DNA of 7,684 bases, from the NCBI GenBank assembly GCA_934409175.1, contig CAKRVX010000096.1, positions 1-7,684 on the forward strand. Reading direction: 5' to 3'. Origin of the DNA: an uncultured Blautia sp. GTDB lineage: Bacteria; Bacillota; Clostridia; Lachnospirales; Lachnospiraceae. The position numbers were made by a program, and so were the translations under genes. Shown in pieces: positions 1 through 5,430 of the stretch. The notes under the pieces are model-generated. The model was not told the origin of the DNA. It saw only the letters and a list, made by a program, of their open reading frames with translations, and searched no databases. Position 1 is the stretch's first letter; each line of letters opens with the position of its first letter.

Positions 1-72
1 GCCTTCCGGGCGCAAGCAGGGATGAGCCCCTTATAGGGGCAGTGCAAACCACCGGCTAAGCCGGTGGTCATG
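1..72 (+). mobile_element. Probable right end of an IS200/IS605-type element (TnpB guide-RNA 3' end), truncated by the window
   Basis: Two perfect hairpins lie in tandem: GCCCC-TTATA-GGGGC at 26-40, and ACCACCGGC-TAA-GCCGGTGGT at 48-68 (9-bp arms, 3-nt loop). The stretch is much more GC-rich than the flanking DNA. Subterminal palindromes of this kind are typical of IS200/IS605 ends, which have no terminal inverted repeats or target duplication, and the right end of these elements doubles as the 3' scaffold of the TnpB guide RNA. One frame is open from 3 to a TAA at 57-59 inside the hairpin loop; it could be the tail of a tnpB gene, but no family motif is visible. The exact boundary (about 68-75) cannot be fixed from one end. 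A terminator for aroE is an alternative, but only TTTG follows the stem in that direction. Confidence 0.4.
48..68. repeat. Perfect 9-bp hairpin at the aroE stop codon
   Basis: The arms are ACCACCGGC (48-56) and GCCGGTGGT (60-68) around a TAA loop. The last base of the right arm is also the last base of the aroE stop codon on the minus strand. No good U-tract follows on either strand (CATGATT rightward, TTTGCAC leftward), so this is a weak candidate for an intrinsic terminator and fits better as a transposon-end palindrome. Confidence 0.7.
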
Positions 73-943
73 ATTTTGTAGAAAAATATTTTTCACGAAT
101 TACTTCCACAGGCATATCCTGACCTGTCCAGATTTTAAAAGCTTTTGCCCCCTGGTGAAGAAGCATATACATACCATTAAAAGTCTGGCATCCTGCTGCC
201 TTTGCTTCTCTTAAAAGCCTGGTTTCCTGTGGTTCATAAACCACATCTGCCACTACCAGATCAGGGCGGAACAGGCTGGTATCTTTGATAATAGAGTTAT
301 CAACATCAGGAATCATACCTACGGAAGTAGCATTGATCAGGAGATAACTCTGATCAATGGCGTTTCTCAGCGCTGTAAGATCTTCATTGTCAAACAGAGA
401 TACCTGACATCCTGTTTTGGCACTGAGATTTTCAGAAAACTTCTGTGTTCGATCCCAGTAACGGCTGGTACGTCGGGCAAAAATATTAATAGCACTGGCA
501 CCATCAAGAGCGGACTGGGCACAGATAGCCATAGACGCGCCGCCAATACCCATAACGGTAGCAGCCTTTCCTGCTATATCATGTCCTGCGTCACGGACAG
601 ACTGCATAAATCCATAGCCATCTGTATTGTACCCGATAAGTTTTCCATTATCATTCAATACAGTGTTGACTGCACCGATAAGTTGAGCCTCAGGAGACAG
701 TTCGTCCAGAAGTTCTACAATTTTATTTTTATTCGGCATAGTCAGATTAAAGCCACGGATTCCGCAGGTTTTTAATCCTTCCACTGCTGCCGGAAGATTG
801 TCTTCGTTCACATCAAAGCACATATATACGTAATCAAGCCCCAGAATTCTGAAGGATTCATTGTGCATTAAAGGAGATATGCTGTGTGCTACCGGGCTGC
901 CAAGAAGTGCAGTAAGACCGGTATGTCCGGTAATTGTTTTCAT
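68..943 (-). CDS. aroE: Shikimate dehydrogenase, YdiB-like subtype
   Basis: Predicted to reduce 3-dehydroshikimate to shikimate with NAD(P)H in the cytosolic shikimate pathway. The 291-residue product shows the substrate-binding HSISP (residues 20-24), NLTMPNK with the catalytic lysine at 72, NTDG with the catalytic aspartate at 108, the Rossmann glycine loop GIGGAS (132-137) followed by FARR (155-158), NATSVGM, and LLHQGAKAF near the C terminus. Length and the Lys72/Asp108 positions are closer to E. coli YdiB (288 aa, Lys71/Asp107) than to AroE (272 aa, Lys65), so quinate may also be a substrate. This is inference. The start at 943 is chosen because GGAGGT sits 8 nt upstream; the earlier in-frame ATG at 1009 lies inside the promoter -10 box. 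The gene stands alone, with no other shikimate genes in view, and diverges from spoIIGA. Its stop touches a transposon-like hairpin. Confidence 0.95.
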   Translation of the reverse strand: MKTITGHTGLTALLGSPVAHSISPLMHNESFRILGLDYVYMCFDVNEDNLPAAVEGLKTCGIRGFNLTMPNKNKIVELLDELSPEAQLIGAVNTVLNDNGKLIGYNTDGYGFMQSVRDAGHDIAGKAATVMGIGGASMAICAQSALDGASAINIFARRTSRYWDRTQKFSENLSAKTGCQVSLFDNEDLTALRNAIDQSYLLINATSVGMIPDVDNSIIKDTSLFRPDLVVADVVYEPQETRLLREAKAAGCQTFNGMYMLLHQGAKAFKIWTGQDMPVEVIREKYFSTKS

Positions 944-1007
944 GGTCGTGGACCTCCAATCATAAAATCTATAAAGAAAATATGTAAAAACATAGAAATT
1001 ACCTATC

Positions 1008-1036
1008 ATTTTATTCTAAGATACGTAAGATGTCAA
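1008..1036 (-). promoter_or_regulatory. Sigma-A promoter of aroE
   Basis: On the minus strand TTGACA (1036-1031) is followed after exactly 17 bp by TAAAAT (1013-1008), a near-consensus vegetative promoter. Transcription would start near 1001, giving a leader of about 58 nt before the ATG at 943. The promoter points away from spoIIGA and lies about 70 bp upstream of the spoIIG -35, so regulators bound between them could touch both genes. Confidence 0.75.
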
Positions 1037-1042
1037 GAATTG

Positions 1043-1049
1043 TGTCGAT
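1043..1049 (+). promoter_or_regulatory. Candidate Spo0A box upstream of spoIIG
   Basis: TGTCGAT matches the Spo0A box TGTCGAA at 6 of 7 positions. It lies about 100 bp before the inferred spoIIG start site, close to where the distal Spo0A site sits in B. subtilis spoIIG. A second weaker match, TGTCAAA on the minus strand (1110-1104), overlaps the -35 box. Short matches occur by chance, so support comes mainly from position. Confidence 0.4.
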
Positions 1050-1054
1050 CCTTA

Positions 1055-1083
1055 CGATGAATTGCGATGAATTGCGATGAATT
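1055..1083 (+). repeat. 10-bp tandem repeat, 2.9 copies
   Basis: CGATGAATTG occurs at 1055-1064 and 1065-1074, and CGATGAATT again at 1075-1083, without mismatches. The period is about one helical turn, so each copy presents the same face of the DNA. It ends 21 bp before the spoIIG -35 box, in the region where activators bind. It may be a regulator-binding array or simple replication slippage. Confidence 0.85.
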
Positions 1084-1104
1084 CTAAGACATGTATCTTC
1101 GGTT

Positions 1105-1137
1105 TTGACAAATTCTGCAAAGGGCTTCCCCTATAAT
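1105..1137 (+). promoter_or_regulatory. spoIIG promoter with 21-bp spacer (Spo0A/sigma-A type)
   Basis: TTGACA (1105-1110) and TATAAT (1132-1137) are both perfect sigma-A hexamers but are separated by 21 bp, where 17 is usual. The B. subtilis spoIIG promoter is known for the same anomaly (22 bp) and needs phosphorylated Spo0A to engage RNA polymerase. The predicted start near 1144 leaves a 75-nt leader to spoIIGA. The promoter should drive the spoIIGA-sigE operon early in sporulation. Confidence 0.7.
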
Positions 1138-1219
1138 GAATAACACTTACCTGAGTGAAGGATCGGAGGACAGTATCCAAAGACAATAAGGGCCGCTGTG
1201 ATAACGAAGGAGGCAGGGT

Positions 1220-2065
1220 ATGCGTTATGAAATATACATAGATGTGGTATTTATTACGAATCTCCTTATGGATTATCTTCTTCTGTGGTTTACCGGAAAA
1301 ATATTTCAATGTCGGAAAAGCCGGAGAAGAAGATTCCTTGGAGCAGCCCTGGGAGCCTTCTTTTCCTGTTTGCTTCTTTATATACCTCCTGTAAGCTTTC
1401 TTCCTGCAATTATACTTCTGCATGGGAGTTGTGCTGTGGGAATGCTTGTTGTAGGATGTGGACTGAAAAAAGGGAGTTTATTGATCAAGGCTGTGCTGAC
1501 ACTTTATCTGGCCGCTTTTTTATGCGGAGGATTCTGGGAGGCAGCAGGAAATGGAAATCTGACAGTCAGAGCATTTGTACTTTTTGCAGTTGTTACGTGG
1601 CTGGGATTTGCTGCATGGTCTTATCTAGCCGATTCTTTAAGAATACGGATGAAAAATGTTTATCCTGTAACACTGGTCTGCAGGGGCAGGAGTAAGTCCT
1701 TTTATGGATTCTATGATTCAGGAAATCTGCTCATAGATCCTGTAACCCGAAAACCGGTTTCCATTGGAAAATCTGATATTTTGTATGATCTGCTGCCTGG
1801 AGAGATGGCTGATCAACTAAAACACCTGAAAGAGAATACAGGGGAGCTGCAAGGTATACAGATTGCCGGATTACATCCTCATTTCGTTGCTTATCGAAGT
1901 ATTGGAGGGCAACAGGGAATGTTGTTGGCAGTCACAATTGAGAAACTTTGTATTCAGACTCCGGCAGAGGTGGTTCAGGTGAATGATCCGGTTATTGCGT
2001 TTGACTTGGAATCCTCCGCTTTTGGTAAGGAATACGAAGTACTTTTAAATTCCAGATTACTGTAA
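1220..2065 (+). CDS. spoIIGA: Sigma-E processing peptidase SpoIIGA
   Basis: Membrane-embedded aspartic protease that cuts the pro-sequence from pro-sigma-E in the mother cell after a signal from the forespore (SpoIIR in B. subtilis). The 281-residue protein has five hydrophobic segments in its N-terminal half (about residues 8-24, 40-56, 60-80, 87-104 and 116-136), separated by a basic loop (CRKSRRRR, 31-38). A soluble C-terminal domain carries the catalytic DSGN at 166-169, just before [12 protein letters not shown]. The downstream [13 protein letters not shown] (225-237) is the second conserved block of the family. Length is slightly below the 309 residues of B. subtilis. The start is fixed by AAGGAGG at 1207-1213, 6 nt before the ATG. 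The gene lies 16 bp upstream of sigE, its substrate, the classic spoIIG arrangement. Confidence 0.96.
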   Translation: MRYEIYIDVVFITNLLMDYLLLWFTGKIFQCRKSRRRRFLGAALGAFFSCLLLYIPPVSFLPAIILLHGSCAVGMLVVGCGLKKGSLLIKAVLTLYLAAFLCGGFWEAAGNGNLTVRAFVLFAVVTWLGFAAWSYLADSLRIRMKNVYPVTLVCRGRSKSFYGFYDSGNLLIDPVTRKPVSIGKSDILYDLLPGEMADQLKHLKENTGELQGIQIAGLHPHFVAYRSIGGQQGMLLAVTIEKLCIQTPAEVVQVNDPVIAFDLESSAFGKEYEVLLNSRLL

Positions 2066-2081
2066 CGGGAGGGGCATATCT

Positions 2082-2792
2082 ATGAATTATTATCCATTTC
2101 AGGTTGTATCAAGACTGGTCATGAATCGATCGGGAGAAATTTTCTATATAGGGGGAAATGATGTTCTGCCAGCGCCTCTGGAACCTCAAAGGGAGGCTTT
2201 TGTATTGGAAAAGCTTGGGACAGATCAGGCGGACGAAGCGAAATCAGTTCTCATAGAGCATAACCTGAGGCTGGTGGTATATATAGCGAAGAAGTTTGAC
2301 AACACAGGTGTGGGGGTGGAAGATCTGATTTCTATCGGAACCATTGGCCTGATTAAGGCAATCAATACGTTTAACCCTGTGAAAAATATCAAGCTTGCTA
2401 CTTATGCATCCAGATGCATTGAGAATGAAATTCTGATGTATTTGAGGCGAAACAGCAAAACACGGATGGAGGTGTCCATAGATGAGCCATTAAATGTTGA
2501 CTGGGATGGTAATGAGCTTCTTTTGTCGGATATTCTGGGAACAGATGATGATGTCATATCGAAGAGACTTGAGGACGAGGTGGAAATTTCTCTTCTGGCA
2601 AAAGCTATCAATAAATTATCACCCAGAGAACAAACGATCATTAAACTGCGCTTTGGACTGGGAAAAGGAGATGACACAGAAAAGACCCAGAAAGAAGTAG
2701 CGGATTTCCTGGGAATATCCCAATCATATATTTCGAGACTGGAAAAACGTATTATGAAGCGATTGAAAAAAGAAATTGTAAAATATGAATAG
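2082..2792 (+). CDS. sigE: RNA polymerase sporulation sigma factor SigE (pro-sigma-E)
   Basis: Sigma factor that directs early mother-cell transcription during sporulation, made as an inactive precursor. In 236 residues it shows region 2 ([12 protein letters not shown] at 61-72, [14 protein letters not shown] at 80-93, [17 protein letters not shown] at 107-123), the link [20 protein letters not shown] (131-150), region 4.1 ([15 protein letters not shown], 179-193) and the region 4.2 helix-turn-helix ([20 protein letters not shown], 202-221). FYIGG at 21-25 aligns with YYIGG at the B. subtilis cleavage site, so processing is predicted after Phe21. The pro-sequence is thus only about 21 residues, with just two arginines, against 27 lysine-rich residues in B. 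subtilis. The start is supported by GGGAGGGG 7 nt upstream. sigG, which commonly follows sigE, is absent. Confidence 0.98.
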   Translation: MNYYPFQVVSRLVMNRSGEIFYIGGNDVLPAPLEPQREAFVLEKLGTDQADEAKSVLIEHNLRLVVYIAKKFDNTGVGVEDLISIGTIGLIKAINTFNPVKNIKLATYASRCIENEILMYLRRNSKTRMEVSIDEPLNVDWDGNELLLSDILGTDDDVISKRLEDEVEISLLAKAINKLSPREQTIIKLRFGLGKGDDTEKTQKEVADFLGISQSYISRLEKRIMKRLKKEIVKYE

Positions 2793-2862
2793 ATAAGGCC
2801 TCAAAATAATGTATAATAAAATAACAAATGAAAAACAGAAATTATATATACAGGTGATCAAT

Positions 2863-3789
2863 ATGAAAACATATGAAATAGAAAAATTGATGGAAGATTG
2901 CACATTATGTCCCAGAAACTGTCATGCAGACAGAGCGCATGGAAAAAGAGGATTCTGTGGAATGCCCCAGGAAATATATGGGGCAAGAGCTGCCCTGCAT
3001 ATGTGGGAAGAACCCTGCATTTCCGGTGAAAAAGGTTCCGGTGCAGTGTTTTTTTCAGGATGTGGCCTGAGATGCTGTTTTTGCCAGAATCGGGATATTG
3101 CTATTGGAAAAAGTGGACTGAAAATTACAATAGAGCGACTGTCGGAGATATTTATAGAGCTTCAGGATAAAGGGGCAGCGAATATCAATCTGGTGACAGG
3201 GGCACATTACGTACCACAGATCATTGCAGCACTTGACCTGGCAAGGAATAAGGGCATGAATCTTCCGATTATATACAATTCCAGTGGATATGAAAAACTG
3301 GAGACTATAAAGCTTTTGGAGGGGTATGTGGATGTGTATCTGCCAGATTTCAAATATGCAGAAAATAAACTGGCGCAGCAGTACTCAAGAGCTGTGGACT
3401 ATCCTGAAATTGCTTCGGCAGCAATTAAAGAGATGGTTCGTCAGACGGGAAAGGCTGTTCTGGATGAAAAGGGATATATTCAGCGAGGAACGATTGTAAG
3501 GCATCTGATTTTGCCGGGGCATACCAGGAATTCCATAAAAGCATTGAAATATCTTTCAGAAACCTATGGAAACCAGATCTATATCAGCATTATGAATCAG
3601 TATACGCCGGTGTCAGAGCAGGAAACATATCGAGAACTAAACAGGAAAGTTACCAGGAGAGAATATGAAAAGGTACTGAATGCTGCTATTGAACTTGGAA
3701 TAGAAAATGGATTTTTTCAGGATGGAGAAACTGCCAGAGAAAGTTTTATACCTGCATTTGATTATGAGGGAATAAAAAAATCCCTATAA
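2863..3789 (+). CDS. Radical SAM protein, PflX-like (COG1313), function unknown
   Basis: A 308-residue iron-sulfur protein of the radical S-adenosylmethionine superfamily, related to pyruvate formate-lyase activating enzymes. The radical SAM cluster motif CGLRCCFC gives Cys67, Cys71 and Cys74 (CxxxCxxC). An N-terminal four-cysteine motif CTLCPRNC...GFC (Cys13, 16, 20, 32) may bind a second metal or cluster. Later conserved blocks are NLVTGAHY, IIYNSSGY, DVYLPDFKY, RHLILPGH and MNQYTP, as in the PflX family. The ATG at 2863 is preferred: AGGTGAT lies 5 nt upstream and the conserved part begins at once. An upstream in-frame ATG at 2809 has only a weak site and adds 18 atypical residues. It follows sigE by 70 bp with no terminator, so it may be co-transcribed in sporulation. 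Substrate is unknown, and no glycyl-radical enzyme gene is nearby. Confidence 0.88.
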   Translation: MKTYEIEKLMEDCTLCPRNCHADRAHGKRGFCGMPQEIYGARAALHMWEEPCISGEKGSGAVFFSGCGLRCCFCQNRDIAIGKSGLKITIERLSEIFIELQDKGAANINLVTGAHYVPQIIAALDLARNKGMNLPIIYNSSGYEKLETIKLLEGYVDVYLPDFKYAENKLAQQYSRAVDYPEIASAAIKEMVRQTGKAVLDEKGYIQRGTIVRHLILPGHTRNSIKALKYLSETYGNQIYISIMNQYTPVSEQETYRELNRKVTRREYEKVLNAAIELGIENGFFQDGETARESFIPAFDYEGIKKSL

Positions 3790-3793
3790 ATGG

Positions 3794-3898
3794 AAGGAGG
3801 CCGGTACTTTCGTACCGGCGCGTATGAAAAAGAAAAATATTTATAAGAAAGACTTATCATCTTTCTCGGTTTATAATATAACTGCAAAATGTAAATAG
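3794..3898 (+). other. Strong Shine-Dalgarno, 8-bp hairpin and 24-codon ORF (possible small peptide gene)
   Basis: AAGGAGG (3794-3800) follows the radical SAM stop by 4 nt but has no start codon at normal distance. A perfect hairpin GCCGGTAC-TTTC-GTACCGGC (3800-3819) comes next, then an ATG at 3824 opening 24 codons to a TAG at 3896-3898. If the 7-bp stem 3801-3818 folds, only 5 nt (3819-3823) remain between the Shine-Dalgarno and the ATG, an ideal spacing; phage T4 genes 25 and 38 use such a bridging hairpin. The peptide would begin MKKKNIYKKD and be basic, with no membrane segment. No homologue is recognised. The hairpin lacks a U-tract and so is not a canonical terminator. Translation is unproven. 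Confidence 0.25.
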
Positions 3899-3914
3899 AA
3901 TATGAACAAGATGT

Positions 3915-3955
3915 AAAAAGTAAGTAAATTTAATCAAATACTTTCAAACTTACTT
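3915..3955 (-). terminator. Possible AT-rich terminator of the trkAH operon
   Basis: On the minus strand, 23 nt past the trkH stop, AAGTAAGT (3955-3948) can pair with ACTTACTT (3925-3918), leading into a run of five U (3919-3915). The stem has 8 perfect pairs but is AT-rich with a long 22-nt loop, so it is a weak intrinsic terminator at best. No better candidate is visible between the convergent genes. Confidence 0.3.
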
Positions 3956-3978
3956 AAACATATGATTGTATTTGCAAA

Positions 3979-5418
3979 TCAGAACTTTTTCCAAGTGTCA
4001 CGGACAAATAACAGAAGAAGAGGGAAAATTTCCAGTCTGCCTGCAAGCATATCAAAGGTAAGAACCAACTTTGAAAAGCAGGAAAAAACGGAAAAATTTC
4101 CATTTGGACCCACCAACTCAAGTCCAGGTCCAATGTTATTGATGGTTGCAGCTACTGCTGTAAAATTTGTGATCAGATCCAGATCATCAAATGCGATGAG
4201 AAATACGGATCCGGAAAAAATCAGCATAAACACGATAAAGAAAATATTGGTGGAACGTACCACTTCGTGAGGGATGGCTTTGCCATCCATTTTTATTTTC
4301 TTTACAGCATTTGGATGGAGAAAAAGGTGCAGTTCTTTTCGAATTGTTTTGCACAGAATAAGAATTCTGGAAACCTTGATACCACCGCCTGTACTTCCGG
4401 CACATGCTCCGACAAACATCAGCAGAACCAGGATTGTACGGGAAATTTCCGGCCAAAGATTGAAATCAGTTGTGGCAAATCCGGTAGTGGTGATTATGGA
4501 ACCGACCTGGAATGCAGCCTGCTGGAATGCTTCGGGAAGACTTCCGAACATATGATAAATATTACAGGTTATGATCAGGATGGCAATACCGATAATTGCG
4601 AAATAATACCGTACTTCTTCCATTTTGAAAGCCTGAGCAAATTTCTTCGTTATAATGAAAAAATATGCGTTGAAATTAACTCCGAATAAGATCATAAATA
4701 TTGTGATAACTACCTGAAGATAGGTACTGTAACTGGCCATACTATCCGCTTTAATACCAAATCCTCCGGTACCGGCGGTCCCGAATGCAGTGCAGAGAGT
4801 GTCAAATAACGGCATCTTTCCAATAAGAAGGAACACAATCTGAACCAATGTCATTGCAATATAGATCGTGTACAGGATTTTTGCAGTGGACTGTACTTTT
4901 GGAGCCAGCTTACTTACAGATGGGCCGGGACTTTCTGCTTTCATCAGATTCATATGATAACCACCGGTAAGCGGCAGCAGTGAAAGAATGAAAACCAGAA
5001 CACCCATGCCTCCAATCCAGTGAGTGAAACTTCGCCAGATCAGCATACAATGTGGAAGTGCCTCTACATCGGTAAGAATACTGGCTCCCGTTGTAGTAAA
5101 ACCGGAAACTGTTTCAAATAATGCATCCACAGGATGTGGAATACTTCCGCTGATGGCAAAAGGAACTGCACCCATGATACTTAATACGATCCAGCTCAGT
5201 GCTACAGTAACAAATCCTTCTTTTGTGTAGAAAGCCTTTTTGGAAGGCTTTTTTAATGTCATAGGAACCCCGATAGAGAGGCACAGTATCATGGTGATCA
5301 GAAAAGCATAGCCGGAGGATTCCTGATAAATTAGGGCTGTGATACCAGGCAGAATCATGAATACAGCCTCAAGTTTCAGAATACATCCAATAATATAAAT
5401 AATAATAGAATAATTCAT
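3979..5418 (-). CDS. trkH: Trk/Ktr-type potassium uptake membrane subunit TrkH
   Basis: Cytoplasmic-membrane K+ transporter of the TrkH/KtrB family: a single chain of four pore-forming membrane-pore-membrane repeats. The four selectivity-filter segments are visible in order: TVSGFTTTGAS (103-113), GTAGTGGFG (213-221), SIITTTGFAT (307-316) and INNIGPGLE (426-434). Each carries the conserved glycine expected at a K+ filter. The GACAGSTGGGIKVSR block (337-351) lies in the mid-membrane loop region that gates the pore, and AGRLEIFP closes the last repeat. At 479 residues it is full length for the family. The start is set by AAAGGAG 7 nt upstream, which overlaps the stop codon of trkA; the 12-bp gap implies translational coupling. 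It should work as a dimer gated by the TrkA ring encoded just upstream. Confidence 0.96.
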   Translation of the reverse strand: MNYSIIIYIIGCILKLEAVFMILPGITALIYQESSGYAFLITMILCLSIGVPMTLKKPSKKAFYTKEGFVTVALSWIVLSIMGAVPFAISGSIPHPVDALFETVSGFTTTGASILTDVEALPHCMLIWRSFTHWIGGMGVLVFILSLLPLTGGYHMNLMKAESPGPSVSKLAPKVQSTAKILYTIYIAMTLVQIVFLLIGKMPLFDTLCTAFGTAGTGGFGIKADSMASYSTYLQVVITIFMILFGVNFNAYFFIITKKFAQAFKMEEVRYYFAIIGIAILIITCNIYHMFGSLPEAFQQAAFQVGSIITTTGFATTDFNLWPEISRTILVLLMFVGACAGSTGGGIKVSRILILCKTIRKELHLFLHPNAVKKIKMDGKAIPHEVVRSTNIFFIVFMLIFSGSVFLIAFDDLDLITNFTAVAATINNIGPGLELVGPNGNFSVFSCFSKLVLTFDMLAGRLEIFPLLLLFVRDTWKKF

Positions 5419-5430
5419 AATGCGGCTCCT

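Noticed and set aside
944..1009. 22-residue N-terminal extension of aroE from the ATG at 1009
   Set aside because: That ATG overlaps the -10 box of the aroE promoter, so it would not be transcribed; the ATG at 943 has GGAGGT at good distance and matches the family N terminus.
1055..1083. CRISPR-like repeats
   Set aside because: Units are 10 bp and directly adjacent without spacers.
1052..1423. 123-codon open frame on the minus strand opposite the spoIIGA start
   Set aside because: It overlaps the spoIIG promoter and spoIIGA antisense, with composition of a shadow frame and no ribosome binding site or recognisable motif.
2809..2862. Longer start for the radical SAM gene and a TATAAT at 2812-2817 as its promoter
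   Set aside because: The ATG at 2809 has no proper ribosome binding site and adds atypical residues; no -35 box lies 16-18 bp before the TATAAT, so it is probably chance in AT-rich DNA.
3800..3819. Hairpin after the radical SAM gene as an intrinsic terminator
   Set aside because: Neither strand has a U-tract after the stem (GCGTATGAAA rightward, CTCCTTCC leftward).
4267..4689. 140-codon open frame on the plus strand inside trkH
   Set aside because: It lies entirely antisense to the clearly conserved trkH filter segments; the translation is cysteine- and asparagine-rich without family features.
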